NCBI GenBank assembly: GCA_947626495.1
Contig: CANQSJ010000001.1
Coordinates: forward strand, 1-64,000
Direction of reading: 5' to 3'
DNA from: an uncultured Oscillospiraceae bacterium
Lineage (GTDB): Bacteria; Bacillota; Clostridia; Oscillospirales; Oscillospiraceae
Length of the DNA stretch: 64,000 nt
Made by a program: the position numbers and the translations under genes. The notes under the pieces were generated by a model. That model was given only the letters and a program-made list of their open reading frames with translations. It was not told the origin of the DNA and did not search any database. Each line of letters begins with the position of its first letter. The stretch's first letter is position 1. Below, one piece after another: positions 32,015 to 39,970 of this stretch.

Positions 32015-33040
32015 ATGGAACAAAAACTGCGGCAGCTGCGGGAGCAGTCCCTGCAGGCCATCCGCGACGCCGGCATTCTGGACGAGCTGGAGGCCGTGCG
32101 GGTAAAGTATCTGGGAAAGAAGGGCGAATTGACCGCCGTTCTCAAGCAGATGGGCGGGCTCTCCGCCGAGGAGCGCCCCCGGATGGGCCAGCTGGCCAAT
32201 TCCATCCGGGAGGAGCTGACCGAGGCGCTGGACAGCGCGAAAAAGTCCCTTGCGGACAAGGCCCTGCAGGCCCGTCTGGCCGCCGAGCGGGAGGACGTGA
32301 CCATCCCCGGCGCCCCCGTGGCGCTGGGCCGGCCTCACCCCCTGAACCGGGTCATCGACGAGTTTTCCGAGATCGCCATCGGCATGGGCTTTACCATCGC
32401 CGAGGGGCCGGAGGTGGAGCTTTCCAGCTACAACTTCGACAAGCTGAACACCGCCGAGGGCCACCCGGCCCGGGACCGGCAGGACACCTTCTACTTTGAC
32501 GACGACGACCAGGTGCTGCTGCGCACCCAGACCAGCCCCGTGCAGATCCACGTGATGGAGAATTACCCCCTCCCCATCCGCATCATCGCCCCCGGCCGGG
32601 TGTACCGCAAGGACGAGGTGGACGCCACCCACAGCCCCATGTTCCACCAGATCGAGGGTCTGGTGGTGGACGAGGGCATCACCTTCGGCGACCTGAAGGG
32701 CACCCTCAACGAGCTGGTGCACCGGCTGTACGGAAACGACCTGAAGACCCGGTTCCGGCCCCACCACTTCCCCTTCACCGAGCCCAGCTGCGAGATGGAC
32801 GTGGAGTGCTTCAAGTGCCACGGCGCCGGCTGCCCCGTCTGCAAGGGCGAGGGCTGGGTGGAGCTTCTCGGCGGCGGCATGGTCCACCCCAAGGTGCTGG
32901 CCGGCTGCGGCATCGACACCGACAAATATTCCGGCTTCGCCTTCGGCTTCGGCTCCGACCGGCTGGCCATGTTCCGCTTCAACATCAGCGACCTGCGTCT
33001 GCTCTTCGAGAACGACGTCCGGTTCCTGGAGCAGTTCTGA
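32015..33040 (+). CDS. pheS: Phenylalanyl-tRNA synthetase alpha subunit
   Basis: Catalytic alpha subunit (341 residues) of the heterotetrameric synthetase that charges tRNA-Phe. An N-terminal coiled-coil tRNA-binding arm is followed by class II motifs: HPLNRVIDEF, motif 2 RIIAPGRVYRKDEVDATHSPMF and motif 3 GFAFGFGSDRLAMFRF. A CxxC-containing insert (ECFKCHGAGCPVCKGEGWVE) is typical of this subunit in clostridia. pheT starts 15 nt downstream. Confidence 0.97.
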   Translation: MEQKLRQLREQSLQAIRDAGILDELEAVRVKYLGKKGELTAVLKQMGGLSAEERPRMGQLANSIREELTEALDSAKKSLADKALQARLAAEREDVTIPGAPVALGRPHPLNRVIDEFSEIAIGMGFTIAEGPEVELSSYNFDKLNTAEGHPARDRQDTFYFDDDDQVLLRTQTSPVQIHVMENYPLPIRIIAPGRVYRKDEVDATHSPMFHQIEGLVVDEGITFGDLKGTLNELVHRLYGNDLKTRFRPHHFPFTEPSCEMDVECFKCHGAGCPVCKGEGWVELLGGGMVHPKVLAGCGIDTDKYSGFAFGFGSDRLAMFRFNISDLRLLFENDVRFLEQF

Positions 33041-33055
33041 TAGGAGGGCAGGAAA

Positions 33056-35434
33056 ATGGATCTTTCCAGAGAATGGCTGAACGATTATACCAAGATCACC
33101 GTCTCCGATAAGGAATTCTGCGACGGCATGACCATGTCCGGCTCCAAGGTGGAGGGCCTCTCCGTCACCGGCGCGGGCATCGAAAACGTGGTGGCCGGGC
33201 GTGTCACCGCCATGGAGCGGCACCCCAACTCCGACCACATGTTCATCTGCCAGGTGGACGCGGGCCAGGACCACATCCTCACCATCGTCACCGGCGCCCA
33301 GAACGTGTCCGTGGGCGACATGGTGCCCGTGGCGCTGGACGGGGCCAAGCTGCCCGGGGGCGTGGAGATCCGCACCAGCAAGCTCCGGGGCGTGGAGAGC
33401 GAGGGCATGCTCTGCTCCCTGGCGGAGCTGGGGCTGGACACCCACGACTATCCCTACGCCATTGAAAACGGCATCTTCATCATGGGCGAGCCCTGCGCGC
33501 CCGGGGACGACATCATAAAGGTCCTGGGCCTGGGCGACAGCGTGGTGGAGTTCGAGATCACCAACAACCGGCCCGACTGCCTGAGCGTGATCGGTCTGGC
33601 CCGGGAGGCCGCCGCCACCTTCGGCGCCCCCCTCACCATCCCCCAGCCCCAGGTGAAGGGCTCCGGCGACGACATCGCCCGGTATCTGACCATCCGCATC
33701 GACGAGCCGGAGCTGTGCCCCCGCTACACCGCCCGGATGGTGAAGAACGTCCGGATCGAGCCCTCCCCCGCCTGGCTGCGCCGCCGTCTGCGGGCCAGCG
33801 GCATCCGGCCCATCAACAACATCGTGGACATCACCAACTATGTGATGCAGGAATACGGCCAGCCCATGCACGCCTTCGACTACAGCTGCGTGGGCGGCAA
33901 CGAGATCATCGTCCGCCGGGCGGCCCCCGGGGAGACCCTCACCACTCTGGACGGCAACGACCGCCGTCTCACGCCCAACATGCTGGTCATCGCCGACGAG
34001 ACCAAGCCCATCGCCGTGGCCGGCGTCATGGGCGGCGGCAACTCCGAGATCGTGGACGGCACCCGCACCATCGTGTTCGAGTCCGCCAACTTCAACGGCA
34101 CCTCCGTGCGCAAGACCGCCATCGCCCTGGGCATGCGCACCGACGCCTCCGGCAAGTTTGAAAAGGGCCTGGACCCGGAGGGGACCATCCCCGCCGTGCA
34201 GCGGGCCTGCGAGCTGGTGGAGCTGCTGGGCGCCGGCGAGGTGATCGACGGCATGATCGACGTGGTGGCCAAGCCCTACGTGGAGAAGACCGTGAAGCTG
34301 GAGCCGGCCAAGGTCAACGCCCTGCTGGGCACGGACATCGACCGGGATTTCATGGTGAAGGTGCTGGAGAAGCTGGACTTCACCGTCACCGGCGACGTGA
34401 TCCACGTCCCCTCCTGGCGCAGCGACATCGAGCACTACTCCGACATCGCCGAGGAGGTGGCCCGCTTCTACGGCTATGACACCGTGGAATCCACCATGAT
34501 GCGGGGCAAGACCGCCCAAGGCGGCTGGAGCGAAAAGCAGCGCCTCACCAGCCGGCTGAACGCCCTGTGCCAGGCCATGGGCTTCAACGAGATCCTCACC
34601 TATTCCTTCGGCAGCAAGTCCGCCTGGGACAAGATCCGCCTGCCGGCGGACTCCCCTCTGCGCCAGGCCCTCATCATCCAGAACCCCCTGGGCGAGGACC
34701 GGAGCGTCATGCGCACCACGGCCATGCCCTCCATGCTGGACGTGATGGCCACCAACGCCGCCCGGCGCAACCCGTCGGTCCGGCTGTATGAGCGGGCCAA
34801 GGTGTTCCATCCCCTGCCCGACAGCCCCCTGGCCGACGAGCGGATGTGGCTGGTGCTGGGCGAGTACGGCGGCAACGCCGGCTTCTTCCAGCTCAAGGGC
34901 TGCGTGGAGGCCATTTTGAAGGACATGCGGGTGCAGGACGTCTCCTTCGCCGCCGAGACGGCGGACCCCTCCTTCCACCCCGGCCGCTGCGCCCGGATCA
35001 CCGCCGGCGGCGCGGCCATCGGCGTTATCGGCCAGGTCCACCCCTCCGTGTGCGACAGCTACGGTCTGGACCACGGCAGCTTCTATGCCCAGCTGAGCAT
35101 GGAGGCCATCGCCGCCCATCAGGGCCCGGAGCGGACCTTCACCGCCCTGCCCCGGTTCCCCGCCGTCAACCGCGACATCGCCCTGGTCTGCCGGGAGGAC
35201 ATCCCCGTGGCCGCCCTGGTGGCCACCATCCAGTCCGCGGGCAAGCCCTATCTGGAAAAGGCGGAGCTGTTCGACGTGTACACCGGCGCCTCCATCCCCG
35301 CCGGATGCAAGAGCGTGGCCTTCTCCCTGACCCTGCGGGCCGCGGACCAGACCCTCACCGAGGAGCACACCGCCGAGACCATGAACGCCATCCTGGCGGC
35401 GCTGGCCGCGGAGCACGGCGCCTCCATCCGCTGA
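33056..35434 (+). CDS. pheT: Phenylalanyl-tRNA synthetase beta subunit
   Basis: 792 residues in the usual order: N-terminal tRNA-binding (EMAP-like) domain with HPNSDHMFICQVDAG, B3/B4 editing domain (RPINNIVDITNYVMQEYGQPMHAFD), B5 domain, the class II-like core (NEILTYSFGSKSAWD) and a C-terminal FDX-ACB anticodon-binding domain (LPRFPAVNRDIALVCREDI). A strong Shine-Dalgarno AGGAGGG precedes the ATG. Length and composition are normal. Confidence 0.97.
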   Translation: MDLSREWLNDYTKITVSDKEFCDGMTMSGSKVEGLSVTGAGIENVVAGRVTAMERHPNSDHMFICQVDAGQDHILTIVTGAQNVSVGDMVPVALDGAKLPGGVEIRTSKLRGVESEGMLCSLAELGLDTHDYPYAIENGIFIMGEPCAPGDDIIKVLGLGDSVVEFEITNNRPDCLSVIGLAREAAATFGAPLTIPQPQVKGSGDDIARYLTIRIDEPELCPRYTARMVKNVRIEPSPAWLRRRLRASGIRPINNIVDITNYVMQEYGQPMHAFDYSCVGGNEIIVRRAAPGETLTTLDGNDRRLTPNMLVIADETKPIAVAGVMGGGNSEIVDGTRTIVFESANFNGTSVRKTAIALGMRTDASGKFEKGLDPEGTIPAVQRACELVELLGAGEVIDGMIDVVAKPYVEKTVKLEPAKVNALLGTDIDRDFMVKVLEKLDFTVTGDVIHVPSWRSDIEHYSDIAEEVARFYGYDTVESTMMRGKTAQGGWSEKQRLTSRLNALCQAMGFNEILTYSFGSKSAWDKIRLPADSPLRQALIIQNPLGEDRSVMRTTAMPSMLDVMATNAARRNPSVRLYERAKVFHPLPDSPLADERMWLVLGEYGGNAGFFQLKGCVEAILKDMRVQDVSFAAETADPSFHPGRCARITAGGAAIGVIGQVHPSVCDSYGLDHGSFYAQLSMEAIAAHQGPERTFTALPRFPAVNRDIALVCREDIPVAALVATIQSAGKPYLEKAELFDVYTGASIPAGCKSVAFSLTLRAADQTLTEEHTAETMNAILAALAAEHGASIR

Positions 35435-35482
35435 CCCGTAAACATTCTTAATACTTTTGTAATATCTTCCAGCGCATAAGTG

Positions 35483-35491
35483 TGTTATACT
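35483..35491 (+). promoter_or_regulatory. Extended -10 promoter for ireB
   Basis: TGTTATACT, an extended -10 element, 46 nt before the ireB start. A good -35 box is lacking, as often when TGn is present. Confidence 0.6.
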
Positions 35492-35536
35492 AAGGGTGTA
35501 AGAACTCTTTATACCTGATACAAAGGAGGGGACAAC

Positions 35537-35779
35537 ATGGAGGAATCCACCCGCAAGTTCAAGGTCCTTGACCACAGCGCCGAGATCCGGGAGATCATGT
35601 CCAGCGTGTACAGTTCTCTTCTGGTGAAGGGTTACAACCCCATCAACCAGATCGTGGGCTATATTCTCTCCGAAGACCCCACCTACATCACGAACTATAA
35701 CAACGCCCGCGCTCTGATCACCCGCCTGGACCGGGACGACCTGCTCCAGGAGCTGGTGTCCTACTACCTGCAAAAGTAA
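35537..35779 (+). CDS. ireB: IreB family regulatory phosphoprotein
   Basis: 80-residue UPF0297/IreB protein; in Enterococcus it is phosphorylated by the PASTA kinase IreK and modulates cephalosporin tolerance. Conserved stretches: STRKFKVLDHSAEIREIMSSVY, KGYNPINQIVGYILSEDPTYIT and NARALITRLDRDDLL. Shine-Dalgarno AAAGGAGG is present. It is followed by a strong terminator, so it stands alone here instead of in the common ireB-ruvX cluster. Confidence 0.96.
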   Translation: MEESTRKFKVLDHSAEIREIMSSVYSSLLVKGYNPINQIVGYILSEDPTYITNYNNARALITRLDRDDLLQELVSYYLQK

Positions 35780-35797
35780 GCGGGAACGCAAAAGAAA

Positions 35798-35831
35798 AGA
35801 TCCGCACCCACGCCGGGTGCGGATCTTTTTT
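35798..35831 (+). terminator. Terminator after ireB, probably bidirectional
   Basis: Perfect 12-bp stem AGATCCGCACCC / GGGTGCGGATCT, 5-nt loop, then TTTTT. On the minus strand the stem is followed by TTTCTTTT, so it can also end the convergent amidohydrolase transcript. Confidence 0.88.
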
Positions 35832-35887
35832 CTGTTATCGGCTTCCGGCGGCCGCGGCCCTTCCGCGGTCGGCGGCGGATCGCTCCG

Positions 35888-37033
35888 TCACACCACCTGG
35901 TTGCCGTCGATGAACACGGCCTTCACGGTGTGGAACACCTCAAAAGGGCACCCGTCGGTGACCACCACGTCGGCGTCCTTTCCCACCTCCAGCGAGCCGA
36001 CCCGGTCGGCCACGCCCGCGTGTTTGGCGGCGTTGATGGTGATGGCCTTGAGCGCGTCGAAGGGGTCCATGCCGGCCTTGACGGCCATGCCGGCGCACAG
36101 GGGCAGGTACTGCTGGGGGATGACGGAGTTGTCCGTGATGATGGACACGGCGCATCCGGCCTTCGCCAGGATGCCCGGCGTCTCCCAGGTCTTATTCTGC
36201 AGCTCGAACTTGGTGGCATGGGTGAGAGAGGGGCCGACGGCCATGGGGACGTGCTCGTTGGCCAGCTTATCCACAATGAGATGGCCCTCGGTGACGTGCT
36301 CCAGGGTGATGTCCACATCGAACTCGTGGGCGATGCGGAGGGCCGTGAAGATGTCGTTGGCCTGGTGGGCATGGGCCTTCAGGGGGATCTTCTTCTCCAG
36401 GACGGGGATCATGGCCTCCATCTTCATGTCGAACTTCGGCATCTTCGTGACGTCGCCGCCGGCGGCGTCCTTGCGGCTCTTGTAGTCCCGGGCCTCAAAG
36501 AGGGCGCGGCGCAGGATGGCGGCGGTGGACATACGGGTGGAGTCGCACTTGTCCCGGTAGCAGCGCTTGGGATTCTCGCCGAAGGCGCACTTCATGGCTA
36601 CCTCCGCCTTTATGGTCATGTCGTCCACGCAGCGGCCCACGGTCTTGATCGCGGTAAAGGTGCCGCCCAGGACGTTGGCGCTCCCCGGTCCGGTGCAGAC
36701 CGTGGTGACGCCGGCCTCGCTGGCCGTCTTCAGACTGGGGTCCATGGGATTGATGCCGTCGATGGCCCGCAGCTGAGGGCAGCAGATGTCGTTCATCTCG
36801 TTGTAGTCGTGGCCCTCGTAGCCGATGCCGTAGCCGTCCAGGCCAATGTGGCTGTGGGCGTCCACGAAGCCGGGCCATACGTCCAGCCCCGCGGCATCCA
36901 GCACATCGCACTGCGCCGGTACGGGGAGGTTCTCCCCGATGGCGGCGATCTTCCCGTTCTCCAGAAGGATATCCGCCTTGTAGGCCTCCGGGCGGACGGC
37001 GTCATGGACATTGCCGTTTTGAATAATAAGCAT
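35888..37033 (-). CDS. Amidohydrolase (imidazolonepropionase-like)
   Basis: 381 residues of the metal-dependent amidohydrolase superfamily. Visible metal-ligand motifs are VDAHSHIGLDG, KAHAHQANDI, HVTEGH and a late Asp in IITDNSVIPQ. The N-terminal beta-sandwich (MLIIQNGNVHD, ILLENGKIAAIG) and C-terminal VGSLEVGKDADVVVTDG are typical. The ATG at 37033 has GAGGG 8 nt upstream. It follows the aminotransferase after 68 nt. The real substrate cannot be told from sequence. Confidence 0.88.
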   Translation of the reverse strand: MLIIQNGNVHDAVRPEAYKADILLENGKIAAIGENLPVPAQCDVLDAAGLDVWPGFVDAHSHIGLDGYGIGYEGHDYNEMNDICCPQLRAIDGINPMDPSLKTASEAGVTTVCTGPGSANVLGGTFTAIKTVGRCVDDMTIKAEVAMKCAFGENPKRCYRDKCDSTRMSTAAILRRALFEARDYKSRKDAAGGDVTKMPKFDMKMEAMIPVLEKKIPLKAHAHQANDIFTALRIAHEFDVDITLEHVTEGHLIVDKLANEHVPMAVGPSLTHATKFELQNKTWETPGILAKAGCAVSIITDNSVIPQQYLPLCAGMAVKAGMDPFDALKAITINAAKHAGVADRVGSLEVGKDADVVVTDGCPFEVFHTVKAVFIDGNQVV

Positions 37034-37101
37034 TCTGTATTCCCTCTCTTTCATGCGGCGGCCGGTCCCGGCAGCCGCGGATTTCACAGGTTTTCCCTGG
37101 A

Positions 37102-38238
37102 TTACAGGCCGGCGAAAAAGCGCTCCATCCTGTCCAGGCCCTCCTTCAGTTCCCCGTCGGAGTAGCAGTAGCTCATACGCACATAGCCCTCCGTGCCGAA
37201 GTACACCCCGGGGATCAGGCCCACGCCCGCCTCCGCCAGCAGCTTCTTGCAGAAGCTCTTGCAGTCCATGCCGAACTGGCCGACGGGGATGAACATATAG
37301 AAGGCGCCCTCCGGCTCCTGGACGGGCAGTCCCATGGCGGTGAGCCGGCCGTACACGTAGTCCCGCCGGCGCTTGAACAGCGCCCGCACGTCGGATACGT
37401 CCGTATCCAGCGCCTTGACGCAGGCCGGCTGCAGGAAGCTGGGCGCGCTGGTGACGCAGTACTGGTGGAACACCTGCAGCCGCTCCCGCAGCGGCGCGTC
37501 CGCCAGCAGATATCCCAGCCGCCAGCCGGTCATGGCGTAGGGCTTGGAAAAGCTCTGCACCACAATGATCCGGTCCCGCATGTCCTGGTAATCGGCAAAA
37601 GCGTGGTATTCCCCGGAGTACACCAGCTCCCGGTAGACGTCGTCGCAGATGACGAAAACGGGCTTGTCCCGGAGCAGGTCGTGGACCGCGTCCAGAGTCT
37701 GCTTGGTATAGATGCACCCGGTGGGGTTGTTGGGGCTGGTGAGGATGATGGCCTTTGTCCGGCTGTTCACAGCCGCGGCCAGCTCCGCCGGATCGATCTG
37801 GAAGCGGTGGCTCTCCGTGGGCAGCTTCACCGGCACGCCCCGGTTCAGCCGCACCAGGGACTCATACAGTCCGAAGGCCGGCGTGGGGATGATCACCTCG
37901 TCCCCCGGGTTCAGCACCGTGGCCAGCGACACAAACAGCGCCTCCGTCGCCCCGTCGGTGAGCAGGATCTCGTCGGGGGAATAGCAGAGGCCGTGGGCCC
38001 GCTTCTCGTACTCGGAGATGGCTTGGAGCGTATAGGGATAGCCGTTGCCGGGAGGATAGTGGGTGTCGTTGGCGTCCAGGGCGTCCTTCACCGCCTGCTT
38101 GATGTGCTCCGGGGTGTTCAGATCCGGCTCGCCCAGGGTAAATCCGATGGCGCCGGGGGTGGCCCGCACCAGATAGGTAAACTCCCGGATGCCGGAAAGC
38201 TGCTCCGCCTGCGCGGCGCTGTTGATGGTCAGTTCCAT
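37102..38238 (-). CDS. Class I/II PLP-dependent aminotransferase
   Basis: 378-residue fold-type I aminotransferase. Features: FTLGEPDLNTPEHI, TDGATEALFVSLATVLNPGDEVI, SPNNPTGCIYT, the aldimine Lys in VVQSFSKPYAMTGWRLGY, and a final YVRMSYCYS with the carboxylate-binding Arg. Closest by motif to aspartate/aromatic aminotransferases of the PatA type. It is 13 nt downstream of the solute-binding lipoprotein gene and 68 nt upstream of the amidohydrolase, suggesting amino-acid or peptide catabolism. Confidence 0.92.
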   Translation of the reverse strand: MELTINSAAQAEQLSGIREFTYLVRATPGAIGFTLGEPDLNTPEHIKQAVKDALDANDTHYPPGNGYPYTLQAISEYEKRAHGLCYSPDEILLTDGATEALFVSLATVLNPGDEVIIPTPAFGLYESLVRLNRGVPVKLPTESHRFQIDPAELAAAVNSRTKAIILTSPNNPTGCIYTKQTLDAVHDLLRDKPVFVICDDVYRELVYSGEYHAFADYQDMRDRIIVVQSFSKPYAMTGWRLGYLLADAPLRERLQVFHQYCVTSAPSFLQPACVKALDTDVSDVRALFKRRRDYVYGRLTAMGLPVQEPEGAFYMFIPVGQFGMDCKSFCKKLLAEAGVGLIPGVYFGTEGYVRMSYCYSDGELKEGLDRMERFFAGL

Positions 38239-38251
38239 GGCTGCTCTCCTT

Positions 38252-39874
38252 TTATGATTCTTCCGCCTGTACCGGCTCGATGGTCATGTAGAGCTGGGCG
38301 CTGCCGGTGCCGAACAGACCGCCTGTGGCGGCCAGCACGTCCTCGTAGCCCGTCCACAGATCCGTCCGGATGGCCTGGATGTCGCTGTTGTAGCCCAGTA
38401 TCACATAGACGCAGTCGTCGTAGATCAGCTGCTGCAGCTGGCCGGCCAGGGCGTTGATCTGGTCCCTGTCGTCGGTCTGGCAGAGCTGCTGGTACGTCTG
38501 GGTATAGCTCTCGCTCTCCCAGCCGGTGAGGCTCTTGCTCCCCGGGCAGAACCGCATGGCGCTGGTGACGGCATTGGCGCTGCCCCGCCAGCTGAGCATG
38601 CACATATCCCAGTCGTCCTTCGGCCCGCATACGGCGGCGACGCTGCCCTCCGTGGACTGCCAGGACACCTGCACGCCCACGGCCTGCAGATCCTCGACGA
38701 GCACGCTGGCCGCCGTGGAGGACCAGTCGTCCTGGGCGCTGGTGTACAGCCGCAGCACCAGATCCTCCCGGTTGCCGATGAATTCCATCATCCCGTCGGC
38801 GTCCACATCGGAGTACCCCAGGGAGCCCAGAGTCGCCGTGGCGGCGCTGGGGTTATAGTCCCGGGGATTGGCTATCTGATGAAAATACGCCGCGCCGGGG
38901 CTGGCCCACACGGTGCCGGGCCGGCTGGACTCGCCGGAGGACATGCTCAGCATCCTGGACCGGTCGGTGCAGTATTCCACCAGCTGGCGGGCGGACGCCT
39001 CCTGGAAGAACGCGTCCCGTGTGTTGAACGCCAGCGCCCACACCTGGCTCCCCGGCAGATAGGCCTGGACCAGCTCCACGCCGGGCACGCCCTCCAGGGT
39101 GGTGAGCTGCACGTCGGTCATGCCGATGGCCGCGTCCGCCTCCCCGGTGGCGATGGCCCGCGCCGCACCTGCCTCCGTGTTGTAATAGGTGAAACGGACC
39201 TGGCCGATCTTGGGGCTGCCGCCGAAATAGTCCTCCCGGGCCTGGAAGGTCCATGCCTCCTCCTGGGGTCCGCTGGGCTCCTGGCTCAGCACGAACGGTC
39301 CGGAGCCGATCATCTCGGCGTTGTCAAAGACGCCCAGATCCCCCTCATACTCCGACCACTTGCTCCGGGGCAGGATGGGTACGCTGCAGTAGAGCATATC
39401 CCCCTTCATCCGGGAGGTGGTGATCACCACGGTATAATCATCCGGACAGGTGATGCCGGTGATGCCCTCCAGGCAGTCCCCGTAGAGCGCGGAGGAGCCC
39501 ATATTCTCATAGCTGAAGCGCACGTCCTTCGAGGTGAGCGGCGTGCCGTCGGAGAAGGTCACCCCCTGGCGCAGACGGATGGTCCAGGTCAGCTGGTCGC
39601 TGGAGAGGCTCCAGTCCTCCGCCAGGCACCCGGTGGGCGTTCCGCTGGGATCGATCCGCCACAGGGGATCGTAGGCCAGCAGGAAAAACTCCTCCGCCGT
39701 CTGGTCGGAGGCGGTGATGGGGTTGAGGCTTTCCGGCACCTCCGTCATGGCCACCCGAAAAGAGGCGCCTGTATTCAGCCGCGCCGATTCCGCTTCATCC
39801 CCGCCGCAGCCCGTCAGCAGCAGCATGACCGCGCACAGCAGCGCAGGCAGCGCCCGCCGCGCCGCCGAGACCAT
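38252..39874 (-). CDS. Peptide/nickel-type ABC solute-binding lipoprotein (SBP family 5)
   Basis: 540 residues with a lipoprotein signal (LLCAVMLLLTGCGGDE). The mature part has SBP_bac_5 landmarks: ESLNPITASDQTAEEFFLLAYDPL, LAEDWSLSSDQLTWTIRLRQGVTFSDGTPLTSKDVRFSY, and AFNTRDAFFQEASARQLVEY. It binds oligopeptides or similar ligands outside the cell. No permease or ATPase genes lie nearby, so it would rely on components encoded elsewhere. The ATG at 39874 places the lipobox correctly; its Shine-Dalgarno is weak. Confidence 0.9.
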   Translation of the reverse strand: MVSAARRALPALLCAVMLLLTGCGGDEAESARLNTGASFRVAMTEVPESLNPITASDQTAEEFFLLAYDPLWRIDPSGTPTGCLAEDWSLSSDQLTWTIRLRQGVTFSDGTPLTSKDVRFSYENMGSSALYGDCLEGITGITCPDDYTVVITTSRMKGDMLYCSVPILPRSKWSEYEGDLGVFDNAEMIGSGPFVLSQEPSGPQEEAWTFQAREDYFGGSPKIGQVRFTYYNTEAGAARAIATGEADAAIGMTDVQLTTLEGVPGVELVQAYLPGSQVWALAFNTRDAFFQEASARQLVEYCTDRSRMLSMSSGESSRPGTVWASPGAAYFHQIANPRDYNPSAATATLGSLGYSDVDADGMMEFIGNREDLVLRLYTSAQDDWSSTAASVLVEDLQAVGVQVSWQSTEGSVAAVCGPKDDWDMCMLSWRGSANAVTSAMRFCPGSKSLTGWESESYTQTYQQLCQTDDRDQINALAGQLQQLIYDDCVYVILGYNSDIQAIRTDLWTGYEDVLAATGGLFGTGSAQLYMTIEPVQAEES

Positions 39875-39919
39875 TGCCCGTCCGCTCAAATGTCTCCGCT
39901 CTCCTTCCGATAAGTCCCG

Positions 39920-39947
39920 CAAAGGGGCCGTGGTTGCCCACGGCCCC
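39920..39947 (-). terminator. Hairpin terminator after the surface protein gene (weak tail)
   Basis: GGGGCCGTGG / CCACGGCCCC 10-bp stem with a GCAA-type loop, followed on the minus strand by TTTGC. The tail is short, so termination may be partial before the solute-binding gene. Confidence 0.55.
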
Positions 39948-39970
39948 GGTACCAATGTGTCGATCTGGGA

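Noticed and set aside
31931-35791. A 1286-codon minus-strand open frame opposite pheS-pheT
   Set aside because: It runs antisense to two certain aminoacyl-tRNA synthetase genes and has a His/Val/Gly/Leu-rich composition typical of a codon-bias shadow.
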